This document shows positions 37,001 through 48,800 of a stretch of 64,000 bases of DNA, in pieces. This DNA is from Rhododendron vialii (Eukaryota; Streptophyta; Magnoliopsida; Ericales; Ericaceae): contig NC_080562.1 of assembly GCF_030253575.1 (NCBI RefSeq), positions 43,377,852 to 43,441,851 of the forward strand, given 5' to 3'. Every line of letters begins with the position of its first letter. The stretch's first letter is position 1. A program made the position numbers and the translations under genes. The notes below the pieces were generated by a model that saw nothing but the letters and a program-made list of their open reading frames with translations, made no database searches and had not been told where the DNA came from.

Positions 37001-37184
37001 ACCTTCGGAAGGAGCTGTAGTACCATTTGAGGTTTGAGCTCGAGCCATATGAACAAGGCCCGGGACGAAGAAGAAGCAAAGAAGCTGCCAAAAGGCCAGC
37101 CCACAGACTGAGTTCAGTGATCCCGCCATTATCTACTAAATTCTTTGTATGTTTAGATGAATTGGTAATTGACGATCGAATTCA

Positions 37185-37191
37185 TTTTATA
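37185..37191 (-). promoter_or_regulatory. Putative TATA box of copy A
   Basis: TATAAAA on the minus strand, about 56 bp upstream of the ATG at 37129. The position is plausible if the 5' UTR is short. Not confirmed in copy B. Confidence 0.4.
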
Positions 37192-37851
37192 CAGTATATA
37201 GTTAGCCAAAGGGAGAGCTATCAAGTAAGAGTGGCAAATGGACGGGTTTGGACCAAAATATGTAAGTTGTAAGAGGGTTGGGTCATTGACCCATTTAGAA
37301 TCGATTAATTAATTATGAGTTCAATTACTCATACCCAACCGACCCATTTGTTTGAAATAAAACCGGACCCGCCTATTAACCCAATTAGAATTTTAAAACA
37401 TGTTTCATTTGCGGAATTGCCTAGCATTCATGTTTTCTTTTCTCTCTCCTTTCAATATTTCACAATCCAGTTCAATTGAGTGTTCCAAATTCTTGAAATT
37501 TCAAACACGCAGAGATGAATCAAATGATATTTCTTTCCCAATTTCCTTATTTTTCTGAGAAGAACTCTCTCTCTCTCTCTCTCAACAAATCCACAAACCC
37601 AATTAAAAATCAACAAATCCAAAAACTGAAATTGGAAACCCACAAAATTGAAAATCGGTTCTTGCTTGAAAATCGTTGTGTGGCCGAGTTGGACTATTAC
37701 TGCTGAACGGTGCCAGCTAGAGTTACCAAAGTAGAGGCGTTGACGCCATTGCTGCTTTTGGAGTTCTTCACCGAAAAATAAGGAATTGTGGAGAGAGAGA
37801 GATGGATTTGTGGGTTGGTTGTGGGTCTGCGATTTGGGGAAAAAAAAATTC
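37192..37851. other. Upstream region of copy A, no gene
   Basis: AT-rich intergenic DNA with a short CT tract near 37566-37583. The small frames show no known domain. Confidence 0.5.
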
Positions 37852-38059
37852 GGTGCCAAGTGGATACATGTGGTGCCCGCTCGGCACATCTGAGTCATCT
37901 ATTGCATTTATAGACGGTTGGATTTGGATAGAGAAAAATGAGAGAGAAAGTATTGGGGTGAGAGGAGAGAGAGAGTTTCAATCCAAGCCGTCCAAAAATA
38001 TATTGGACGGTCCGGATGTGCCGAGCGGATATCACGTGGGATATACCCACCCGGCACCC
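37852..38059. mobile_element. MITE with ~50-bp imperfect inverted repeats
   Basis: The left end CGGTGCCAAGTGGATACATG, then CCGCTCGGCACATC, matches the complement of the right end (GATGTGCCGAGCGG to CCGGCACCC). Both sides are flanked by a run of A followed by TTCG, consistent with a target duplication of about 9 bp as in MULE-type MITEs. The A-run makes the exact border uncertain. Confidence 0.6.
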
Positions 38060-38205
38060 AAAAAAAAATTCGCGAATTAGAGTATGATTTCCGAGATGGC
38101 TTTTCGGCTTTTTCCGTTTAGTTTGATTGTGTGAGTAAAATGCTATTCTACGGATAAAATTGCAACTTTTGGTGGGTTATATTTTTGACTTATTGAGTCA
38201 TTTAA

Positions 38206-39295
38206 GGTCATTCACAGTGGTATAATCAAAAATAGATAACCAAAAGTTGACACATCAGCGTTTGATTATTCACTTAAGAGATTGCTAAGCTTAACAATGT
38301 TGAGGTTCACAATGGTCACTTCTAGTCCATAACCAAAATAATGGGTCCACTACAATTTCACACAATCTCTCTCTCCCCTTTTGTTTCCCGCCATTCATTT
38401 CCTTCCATTACGTTTTTTTTGGGCAAAAATATATCGAATATATGATGTTCTTCCTAGAGTTATCTATCAAAACAACACCGATTTTTTTTCCTTCCTATTC
38501 CTATAGCTTATATCACAAATCCACCACTCTCTTAATCTTTCAAAAAAAAAATATCAGATATGTTCTTAAATTTGGAAAAGAATACAAGGTGCTTCCTCTT
38601 TTTTTTTTTTTTGCAAGGTTCTTTGTTTACTCAACCATAGGGGGAGGAACAAAAAAATGAATAACCACTTTTTAGTCAAAAAAATTAATTTTTTTTGGCT
38701 AAAAAGTGATTATTTAGCAAAATACTTGGATAAAAGTAAAAAAAAAAAAAAAAAACACTTTTCCCGATTCCTCTCGTTGAAACGAATTAATAACCTATAA
38801 AAGTTTGGTTCAAAACTAAAAAATGCGAAAAAAATTCAAATAGAGACAATTTTCAGATTTAAGTTAAGTTTAAGTTAAATTCATAAGAATGCAGCCTAAA
38901 ATAGAAACGTAAAAGAAGAGTAAAATACCTTAATTCAGCAACGATGAGTTAAATTATAGATGATCGAGAAATATGAGCTTCACTTTTGGAGGAAAAGAAA
39001 GAGAAACAATTTGTGGTTGAAGTGAATAAGATATAGAGCAAGTGAAGAACAGAAGAATAAAATAGTAGTTGAAATATGTGTATATAAAAATTTTGGAACT
39101 AGTTAACTTATGTAGTGTGGGGTTCACAAATTTTGATTATTGAAAAAGGTTGCTAGTTTTGGTTATCCAAAGCTCAAAATTTGATTATTTCTAAGGATGT
39201 TGCTAAGTTTGATTATACCATTGTGAGCCATTTTTTGCACAAATATTGTTAACTTTAACAACAATTGTCTTTTGGTTATACCACTGTGGATGGCC
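38206..39295. mobile_element. 1.1-kb non-autonomous element with GGYCATYCACAGTGG ends
   Basis: GGTCATTCACAGTGGTATAA at the left and the complement of GGCCATCCACAGTGGTATAA at the right. TAA flanks both sides (38203-38205, 39296-39298), as in PIF/Harbinger insertions. A second inverted pair lies inside (TTCACAATGG near 38310 and CCATTGTGAG near 39222). There is no transposase frame and the interior is very AT-rich. Confidence 0.65.
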
Positions 39296-40038
39296 TAAGT
39301 TGACTCAATTAAGACCCAACTAAGACTCAATTAATAAATGAGTTAGATGGATTGGACTCATTCTAACCCAACTAATAAATAAATTGAGTTAATCTATTTT
39401 TTAGTAGATGAATTTTGGTTGATTAATAGATTTAGGTTCAATTTACCACCCTAACTTTTAAGATATATAGTACTCCGTATAGTATATTCTACAGTGGAGG
39501 AAAGACTTCTGCAACTAGTAACCTTAAATCTGTCATGTCAAAAAGAATAAAAAATAAAACCTTAAAATCTGTCAGGCCAGGGATCGATAAGAAAGTTTTG
39601 TAACTGTCTGTTTTGGTAGTACAATACAGTTTCCGTTTCATTTTCTACTATTAACTTATCGGTCTTTCTATTGTCAGTTCAGTGGGTTGACAATAAGCAC
39701 ACAAGAGAATAAAGAAAATACATATTTTTATATTTATTTTTATACTTTTTAATACACATTCACACTTCTTATTGTCTGATTTTAGATTTTTCCTTAACTT
39801 ATTTATATTTTGGCGCACGAAATTTGAAACAGGCAGACCCAATCTGACAGTTGAAATTCTGTATTATAATCACATGCAAACACACAAACATTTATACACT
39901 CACAAAAGAGATAGGGCCTACACACATTGAATATATGTATTGTGTGTGAGATCCACTTCCTTTGTGAATATGTAAGTGTTTGTGTATAATTGTAAAAAAA
40001 AAAATTTTTTGAAACTAATTGTAAAATTAGAGTAGCAC
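39296..40038. other. Intergenic, no gene seen
   Basis: AT-rich. The only frame (63 aa, minus strand) has no recognisable domain. Confidence 0.5.
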
Positions 40039-40165
40039 TATTGGTATCGACGGGGTCGGTACCGAAATCGTAGGGACGGCTACGCCGAACCGTCTCTGGC
40101 CACCGAACGGCCGATCCGGCACGGCCGTCCCTACGATTTCGGTACCGACCCCGTCGGTACCAATA
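40039..40165. repeat. 127-bp near-perfect hairpin / foldback MITE
   Basis: Arms of about 41 bp: TATTGGTATCGACGGGGTCG, then GTACCGAAATCGTAGGGACG, pair with their complement at the right (one or two mismatches). A GC-rich loop of about 45 bp lies between them. It is strikingly GC-rich within AT-rich flanks. No target duplication is evident. Confidence 0.75.
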
Positions 40166-40255
40166 TCATTTTCGGTAAAATTATTGATTCGGTGCATATT
40201 GACAGTTGATGAAAAGGACTCCATACCAACTACTTTGGACAAATAGCATAACGTA

Positions 40256-40489
40256 CTACTTCCGTTTCAAATTGGATGACAATTTTTGAAATTTGTGCCA
40301 ATTTTAATTCTTTATATTTTTCAATATGAATCTCAAAAAATATACAATATGGATCTTGTTTGATAGTTCTTGATTAGTTCTATTATACAAAGTTTTCAAA
40401 TTCGTGAAAAACATTATAGATTGAAAGATATAAGTAATGAAAAATGACACAAATTTCAAAAATTATCATCCAATTTGGGACGGAGGGAG
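40256..40489. mobile_element. Stowaway MITE
   Basis: CTACTTCCGTTTCAAATTGG at the left and the complement of CTCCCTCCGTCCCAAATTGG at the right, flanked by TA. The interior shares words with the copy at 3580-3816 (for example CAATATGGATCTT). Confidence 0.8.
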
Positions 40490-41178
40490 TACCATTTATG
40501 AGTAATTATTAAGTGGTTTTGGGGCACCGTCACGTGGTGCACAATACCCTTCTCCATCACACTACTATGCAGTAAAGAAGGTTGTTGTGGTACCACGTGG
40601 CGGTGCTCCAAAACTACCAAATAATTTTTCATAAAGTACACCAATGTTCCTCTTATCCTCCCCAATGTTTACAGTAAATTAAACATTATCACAACCAAAA
40701 CTTTTAGTCGCTGTAAATTTTTGGTCTGGTATTTATTTAGGTTTTTTTATTTTTCTTAATATTTTGTTTAGCTTTTTATCGTTATTTTTGTAATTAATCA
40801 TTATCTTGAGAGAGAAATAAAAAAGTATAAAAAATGTAGACCAAAGTTGAAAAAGTACATATAAGACAACATTGTTGTCAAAATACTAGCTATTTGGTAT
40901 TTTTTTAGTTTTTAGTGAACTTTTTTTTTTGCTTTTTTGTCAAAATTTGTTACTTTTTACACTCCTCTCGTTGAGACAATGATGAATCCAAAAAATGAAA
41001 CGTGAATTTAATAAAATTTTAGAAGAGACGAACAAAACCAAAAAATACCAAAATTTTAGGAAGAATGTTGTTAATGTAATTACTGCGTGCATGTGCAAAT
41101 TAATTTAGGCAGAGTCAAGAAGTTGGAAGACACACCTTCAATGTTGCAGCGTTTTTCCTTGCTGCACAAATTCAAGTC

Positions 41179-41212
<34 letters not shown>

Positions 41213-41546
41213 AGGAAGTGAGTTGGGTGATCAGAGAGACTGGTGTACGGTAGTTTCATCTTGATCAGTTATCCTCTGGGACTGATACATTGAAAATGTG
41301 AGCCAGGCATGCAGCTCATAATTTTGTCTACACCAACTTGTGTTTTCCTTGTACAGATACAATAACAAACGTCCTAGATATATAAATTTTTATAACATAT
41401 ATTGAACGAGCGCGACATTCCCACCTTCTCCCTCTCCAACCTAACCGGCCCTATGCATTTTCGTTTTCCTACCACCGACAGTCACAAATGACAAAACCAT
41501 TAAGATTTAAGAGCACCCAACAGTACCATATTTGCAACACCACCAC
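40490..41546. other. Intergenic; GA microsatellite at 41182-41210
   Basis: No gene is recognised. It holds a (GA)n run of about 14 units and otherwise AT-rich sequence. Confidence 0.6.
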
Positions 41547-42599
41547 TAGGGGTGTCAAACGGGTCGGGCCGACACGGCACGACACGGTTAAATGTGGCAC
41601 GGCACCGGCATGGGCATGGTCATGCCCTAGCACGGCACGACACGGCACGGTTTTAATGGGCACGCGGACTGGCACGGGGCACGGAAGTGGACAGGCACGG
41701 GGCACGGAAGTTGGCACGGCACGACACGGTAGTTGAATGGGCACGGCACGGCACGACACGGTTCTAGCCGGGCACGGGCCCGACACGGTAGTTGAATGGG
41801 CACCGCACGACATGGTTTTGGCTAGGCACGACACGACACGGTTCTAGCCGGGCACAACACAAGGCACGGAAAAAAAGTTATTAATTTGACTTGTGACTCA
41901 TGAATATAATGTGATTAAATAACAATAATTTTAATTACAAAACAAGGCATTTTAGTTTCATAATTTATAAAAAAATAAGCTTTTGAATTGGAACAACTAA
42001 AAATAAATAAGGAAAAAACTAATTTTAAAGAAAAAAAAACCTCCATGTGATTCAAACCCAAGTTCTATGGAACTTGGGTTTGAAGCACGGCCCGTTTGAT
42101 ACCTCTAAATGGGCACGACACGATTAAAAACGGCAATCAAGTAAAACGGCCACGTCATGAAGCACGACACGATTAAAAAATGGGCCAACATGGCACGACA
42201 CGATTTAAGTAAATGGGCCCAGCCGGCACGATTGAAAATGGCACTACAAGATTAAAAAACGAGCCAGCACGGCACGACACGATTTAAGTAAATGGGCCCA
42301 GCCCGGCACGACATGATTGAAAAACGGCACGACAAAACACGATTAAAAAACGGGTCGGCACAGCACGACACGATTTAAATAAATGGGCCCGGCCCGACAC
42401 GACATGATTGAAAAACAGCACGGCACGACACGACACGATTTAAGTAAATGGGCACGGCACGACACGACACGATTGAAAATAGCACGGCACGGCACGACAC
42501 GATTTAAGTAAACGGGCACGGCACGACACAACACGAAGCACGGTTGGCACGGAAGTTGAATGGCACGGCACGGCACGACACGCACGTTTGACACCTCTA
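41547..42599. mobile_element. hAT-type non-autonomous element, 1053 bp, packed with GGCACG/ACACG repeats
   Basis: The ends TAGGGGTGTCAAACG and CGTTTGACACCTCTA are inverted repeats. The flanks ACCACCAC (41539-41546 and 42600-42607) are a perfect 8-bp duplication. Both are diagnostic of hAT. Both sides of the interior consist of dense short repeats of GGCACGACACGG type, in opposite strand sense at the two ends. These are probable subterminal transposase-binding repeats. Reading frames through these repeats are low-complexity and not genes. Confidence 0.88.
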
Positions 42600-42607
42600 A
42601 CCACCAC

Positions 42608-44368
42608 TAACAATCCCCTGTCTGTTTTTCCCATGGCAAAGCCGGTAAAAGTAGATGGTGGCCGGAGACGCCGATGATCATTTTGGTGATGCGTGCGTTA
42701 TGAGGTGGCTTGGTGAGACCGTGAGCGAGATCGAGAGGAGCGTTTTAGTGTATGTGAAATATGATAGTAAGTCATTTCAACTGCCTTGTTAACTGTGCTA
42801 ATTTTACAGATCTTTGGAGGTCAGTGCAATTAAGTCGAAATTTGAGGGTGCAATAATTATGGTTATGTGTTTAGTGTAATATGTACTAGTACTCTACTAC
42901 GTTTGCACACGTATATATCCTCTTTTTTGGTACTTTTAATAGTCATGCATTCAAATATGGTATTCCGCTATCTTCGTCAGGGACTATTGTCCATTTTGCC
43001 TTGCCACATCATACCATTATTTGTAATTTACTCCACCACACACTTATATTGGGACCGAAACTAAGATCCTATCACGTGTGAATGGTGTTAAGATAAAAGC
43101 AATAAATCGAATAGGCTAAATTTTCTGTATATGTCTAAACCTTCAAAAGAGGCATTATATATTGTTACAAGATGTACTGCACTACACTAGTAGTACACAA
43201 AGCTAAATAAAGAATACACGTAGTACAAATAACTAAGTAAGTAAGGAAAGAATAATATCTACACGATTCACGCCAACAGTTAAGGGGGGCTATATATGAG
43301 GAATCGAATGCAGTCCTTGTCCAACCTTATCCGAGTTTCCACCATTCACATATCGATCCATGTTATGTATGGTGGTAGTTTGTCTTTGTTTTGGAGCCCA
43401 TTCATTGACATGGCCGGTCCCATGGACGTCAGTGGGGTTTCATCAACTTTTCAAGTGGGAAAATAGGAAATACTTGTTTAAGACTTTACGCTGAAAGAAA
43501 GAGTCGAGCGGCCGACCAATATTGAAAGTTTGTGGAATGGCCTTATTCTTCAATACACAAATGATTGATCTGAATATGAAATATGGTATTGATCGAGCAT
43601 ATTCACAATTTGGTGAGAATTAAGAGTTCACACAAAATCCTCTTTGTTTTTGTTGTTTTCGTCTCTTATTTTTTTCTTTCTTCTCTCCTTTTTGCTAAGG
43701 ACACTTAATTTGGAAGGATTAAGATTTATTTGTCATTCATTCAACGACAACGAACGTAAAACTTTTAACGCATGACATGCAGGAGTGTTGAGCTCATATA
43801 GCTAGCTAGCTAGCATGACAATAACAAACAAATACTAATTAACGTAATAATCTATATATGTTTTCAATCTTATTATACTAGTATGTATTGCGGATCAAAA
43901 AAAAAAAAAAATTACTAGTATGTATTCGATCGTGGTTAAAGTGATTCTTGCACTGTTCCATATGCCAAAGTTGGCGTAAAAATCTAATGGAGAGATTGGA
44001 CTTTCGCAGCAATTGTTGAACATAGCTAAATATTGTTTTTGCTAAATTCTAATGCCTGACGCAAGGGGAGAAATTTAAAATTCTACCTTGAATATGACGC
44101 GCGCAGCAAGAGGCAAGGAACGAGAAATTTAAAATTCTAATCCTGAAATTCTAGAATCACAAGTCTCACAGGAAAACTTTTCTTGGGTATGTATGTAGAT
44201 CATGTTCGAGGTAGATAGCTGATTGATGGCTATAATTTCTTGATTCCAATCGTTCTTGTTGGATTCCTTTTTGTGTACAAGCTATATATACTCCAAAAGG
44301 TGACAAGATAAATTTCTCAATAGAAATTAACAAACAAAAAACAGCAATAATTTTCTACAGAAAAGAAA
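42608..44368. other. Spacer between copy A and relic C', mostly featureless
   Basis: No gene. About 43490-43560 shares words with 56590-56645 (ACAATATTGAAAG-like, then GGAATGG) upstream of copy B. It is a remnant of the duplicated intergenic unit. Confidence 0.55.
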
Positions 44369-45107
44369 TCAGATGCCTTGTTGAAAAACCAACAAACTTC
44401 CCCTTCCTTCTCCAACAGCCGCTTGCACTTGATAATCAACTGAATTAACCATTGAATGGCCTCGATAAGCCGCCATTCGGCCATTTGTTGCACTTGATGA
44501 ATTGAATTGGTTGTATTCGTTTGCCACCCTTGGAATGTTAGTAGTCATAAAACTGGTCGTATCACTCATAAACTTTTAGTCGGTCAAATATCAAGGTCAC
44601 GTAGTAATAGCATTAAATTCAATGTCTCCTGACAACATTGCCACTACACACGACATGGATGGACGTAGCTATGGGCATTGGCATAACCGGAATTCTAAAA
44701 GAAAATTTTACATAGTATCATTTATAGCAATTTTAATTTAGAACAATTATATTTTTTTATTTTTATTGTAAAGACAGAGAAAAAAGCCCAACTTTTTGGA
44801 GCAAAACCTGCGTCACAACCTATTATAGGCTTGCTTGCTATGTTAATTTGGGTTTGATGCTTGTAGAGGGTGTGCTAATTAATGTACTAAAATTTTGCTT
44901 CTATAGTAAGAAGTTGTAAAACTATATGATGGTAATAGCAAAACAAGGGGTGCCATGGCACCCCCACCTTAACCCATAGGTCCGCCACTGGCTATGGGGA
45001 TTCTAGGTGCACAAAAGAGTTTTTCCTATATCATTCGTTTCACTCCTTCATCAAAATTAGCATACACTAGCTCAACCTCCCGGTTATTTTCATGTACATG
45101 CCACACC
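44369..45107 (-). pseudogene. Relic C': last exon of an LRR receptor kinase, interrupted
   Basis: The minus strand reads VWHVHENNREVELVYANF, then a stop after EGVKRMI, corresponding to the first part of the final kinase exon. After a 315-bp insert the frame resumes with remnants of the SMSCVVAMLSGD-like region and a tail containing SDTTSFMTTN. That tail resembles copy C (DKTSFMTTD) more than A or B. The other 22 exons are absent. With stop, insertion and lost exons it is clearly non-functional. Confidence 0.8.
44676..44990. mobile_element. hAT-like MITE (315 bp) inside relic C'
   Basis: Ends CATTGGCATAACC and the complement of CAGTGGCGGACC are imperfect inverted repeats. They are flanked by the perfect 8-bp duplication GCTATGGG (44668-44675 and 44991-44998). 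No ORF. Confidence 0.8.
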
Positions 45108-45850
45108 TAAAATGCAGGAAGATATAAATGTCATAAGAATCATTATAATGGAGCAGGCAGCACATTCTGGGCTAGGTGTGAGGATTAGTGGATCAGATAT
45201 TGATTGTGTTTTTTTTTTTTTTTTTTTGATCCGCGATATTGATTGTGTTTGATGCATGTTTTAACACCAAAAATACAAGAATTTGGTTTCGGAGAAATAC
45301 AAAAATGATACTCCGTAGTAAGTTTTTTTTGTGCTAATTGGATTTTGGACAACAAATCTTGTTTCTACCTTTTTATTTGCAACCCAAATCAATTCCATAT
45401 TTTGTGAGGCATGGTCACTGGGTGCAAACAGTAGAAACAAACACTAATTAGTTTGTGATTCTTGAGCATGTCATTGAGAGAACAGGTGGACAATCAGGAA
45501 GCATAAGAAATACCAGAATTCAATAGACAACAACAGATCAGATATGTCTAATATCCGATCAAAATCTCAAATGCACACAATAATCAGTTGGGATTTACAG
45601 TTTCATCCCACTTGACCTTGGATGCACATCAAAATCTCATATACCTACTGCCCGGATGGTCGGCCATGCACTGAACAAATTCTTTGCCGGAACCAATCAA
45701 TGTCTTTGACACATTCCACAACAGATATCCTATTTCGATACTTGATATACAACAAAAGTCATCATTTAAACTCTCAGCGGATATAAAGGACAAACAATAA
45801 TATACGCAAAAGAAATCTCATCTCTCTCTTCCTTGAAGCAAAAACAAACT
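45108..45850. other. 3' flank of copy B, duplicated relative to copy A
   Basis: About 45390-45850 aligns by eye with 17930-18080 plus 18995-19304 downstream of copy A. It contains a poly-T run near 45211-45228. No gene. Confidence 0.65.
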
Positions 45851-48800
45851 TCACCTACATTCTTCAATAGTCTCTTGAAGCATAGGTCTAGTGGCATTTA
45901 TGGGTGTAAGGTCTGGATCAGTCACCGTGCTTGTATTTGTAGATGAGCTATAGTGGCTATACTCATCTTTAGAAGCTGGAGTATCAGTAGTTATAAAACC
46001 TGTTGCTTCATCAAGCTTCCAATCAGTCATGTATCCAGGCGGCGAAATAACAGAACTAACTTCGATGTCTCCTGAAAGCATTGCCACTGCACGTGACATG
46101 GATGGGCGTAGCTGTGGGGATGTTTGGGTGCACAAAAGAGCTACTCCTATTACTCGTTTTACTTCCTCCTCATTGAATTCTGATAAATTGGCATCCACTA
46201 ACTCAACTTCGTGGTTGCTTTTGTGGAGATGCCAAGCCTATAAGGAGCAAAGAATAAAATGTCATAAGATTCAAGATGGGAGGAATTTTACTAGCGCTGA
46301 ATTATATGATTGGATGGGCAGAGCCAGATTTTGTGGGTTGTGGAGTCAAATACCGAGATTCATATGATTAGTTCATGTGTGGCAATAATAAGGGGGACAT
46401 ATTGTAATTTCTTCGGGCAATTTGGCAATATTGTTGGGTCCTTTGTACAATACCAGTCAAGATTGTAACTATTCTACGTGGTGTTTCCAACTCAGTACTT
46501 TGTCACCAGCTACCCCTGGCCATGCGGAGCATTTTCTGCAAATCTCAATGGCAGAGGCACAGAGCCATGCTATGCATTCAAATTTGCAGAAATATTGAAA
46601 TGATAAAGGTTGTTTTTGCCTATAGCATTTGAACGAATTGCATTGTTTTCATAGCGTTGAACCAAGGAATGTAATTTAATCGGCACACGAAGAAAGAATT
46701 TGATAACCAAGAAAACTAAAGAAAATAGAATTTAACCACCTTATGATAACTTCATACCCCCAAAGGATCGACCTTCCCATTTATTCCTTCTGTTTATGCA
46801 CTTTTGTGTCCGAAACCATGAGAAAACTCTAGATAAGCCCGTTATTGCAGTATAATTAACTTTGCAAAAACTTCATACCTTGGTCCAAAAGAATTAGCAA
46901 AGTTCCTCTGTGCAGTTAGGAGAAGAGGGTCTTGGGTGGTCAGGCCGGTGTACCCAAGCCTCTATTATCTCTGTACTTCGTGTTATGATGAAATTTATTT
47001 TTGCTGATCAAAAAAATATGTTGCCTCTTAATTTTGCTAGATTTCACTAACACTGCTCAAATGGTTTCGAAAAAGTACTTTTTCGCTTTTGAGAGCAATA
47101 CCTAAGTGATTTAAAACTTTAGTGACTGTATCAATAACCCTATCCGCATGAGCAAATGATGGTCACATAAAAACGATATCCCATCCTAAGGTGAGAAGAG
47201 CTGTGATTTACATCATTTGTTCTCCAGCAGGTGTATACTAAAGAAGTGAGTGATTCAATTTGCACGGTATATAAATACCTTGCTAAGTGTTTCCAGGTAC
47301 AATGACGTTTCCTGGTTTTTCCAGAAGTGAACAAGACAAAGGTGCAGCTCAACCATGATAACAACATGTCCAGTACCCACAGCTAAAGTGAATATGTATG
47401 CAATTGCAATGTTCCAAAGAAATAATACTTATTAATGCAAAAAGTAGTGATGGATCCTTTTTTTTCTTCTGTTGCTTACTAAAAGAAGAGTTATTTCATA
47501 CCCATTCAAGAAGACACGTCATTTCTTCTTCCAAGCATAAGTCAGAATTTCTCCTTCCACTGACAATCTCAAGAGCTACAACACCAAATCCATACACATC
47601 GGCCTTTTCTGTAAGCTGCCCACGCATCGCATACTCAGGTGCAAGATACCCACTACATTTGTAACCATGAAAAGTTAATTGCCGCTAAAATGTTGCTTCA
47701 GCTATAAAAACCAATATATATAAGCTTATCAATAAAAGGAAAGCATATGCAGAGATTGACTGCTGGGAATCTTACATTGTCCCTGCAACACGAGTGCTTA
47801 TGTGCGTCTTTTTGTCATCATAAAGTTTGGCCAAACCAAAATCAGAAATTTTGGAGTTGAGGTCAGAGTCAAGAAGAATATTGCTGGCTTTCACATCTCT
47901 GTGTACTATGCGCGGCTGTGATTCCTCATGAAGATAAGCTAGAACCCTTGCTACTCCCAAGCATATATTGAAACGAATGGGCCAGTTAAGACACAAACTT
48001 GTCTTCCCTGCTTAACAAAAGCCAAATAGTTAAACGTATGGGTTTCACCATATTCAGAAACTATAATTTACATTGACAGAAAAGGTGATGTCCTCTACCA
48101 AACAATGCTTGATCAAGACTCTTGTTTTCAAGATATTCATAAACAAGCAGTCGTTTCTCCCCCTCAATGCAACATCCATACAATTTCACAAGATTCCTGT
48201 GTTGAACAGCAGATATTGTAGCGATCTCCGCAAAAAATTGACTCTTTCCTTGGTGGGATGCCACAGACAGTTGTTTGACAGCAATAACCCTCCCATCATT
48301 AAGAGTTCCCTATAGAACGTGAAATCATAAAATTTTGAGATAAACTGTCTAGTCCCAACCATGGTTTCTGATCTGATGAAAAGGTAAAATGGTATGGTTA
48401 TGGACCAATCAGTCGCTGTTCTAAGCAAACCATCTACAACAGCAGGATTTGCATTTTCCATAGTCTTATGTAACAAAAATCAACGGCAAAAATGTGATGG
48501 TACAATAAAAAGGAAAAAAAGAGGTGAAGTGGCAGACTTATATCCATGTGAGTCAGACGATTGGTGCTATTTCACAAAAGCAATATGAAATTGTTTGACA
48601 ACAGCCTTCCTTTCATTAGAAGGACGCTTACCTTGAAAACGGGTCCAAAGCCTCCCTCCCCAAGTTTGTTTGCAGGATTAAAATCTTCTGTTGCAGCCTT
48701 TAGTTCAGCATAACCGAAAGTATAGGGCCTAGCATCCATCCCTTGGAGCTCTGTAAGTACAGTAAAAATCCTTGTTTGTGAATTTCCAAGGAAGTTAATA

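Larger units (their letters stand above)
19305..37129 (-). pseudogene. LRR/malectin receptor-like kinase copy A, disrupted by copia
   Basis: Twenty-three exons match copy B one for one: 37003-37129, 35755-35938, 35563-35634, 35281-35352, 32245-32316, 31822-31893, 31654-31725, 31478-31549, 31251-31322, 31093-31164, 30908-30979, 30717-30788, 30570-30635, 30088-30153, 28738-28802, 27991-28370, 27495-27693, 27230-27397, 26931-27049, 26323-26533, then a split exon (26205-26227 plus 21232-21445), 20987-21137 and 19305-19691. Without the insert it would encode 1024 aa: signal peptide ([20 protein letters not shown]), LRRs, malectin-like domain, TM, kinase ([18 protein letters not shown]) and tail. 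The copia element lies in the kinase exon before the catalytic loop. Transcripts reading into it stop at 26160-26162, predicting a 790-aa product. The activation segment also has STCVAGTV, whereas B has STRVAGTM. Confidence 0.88.

Noticed and set aside
41469-42634. Several Cys/Arg/Pro-rich frames as small secreted peptides
   Set aside because: They are translations of GGCACG/ACACG repeats inside the hAT element.
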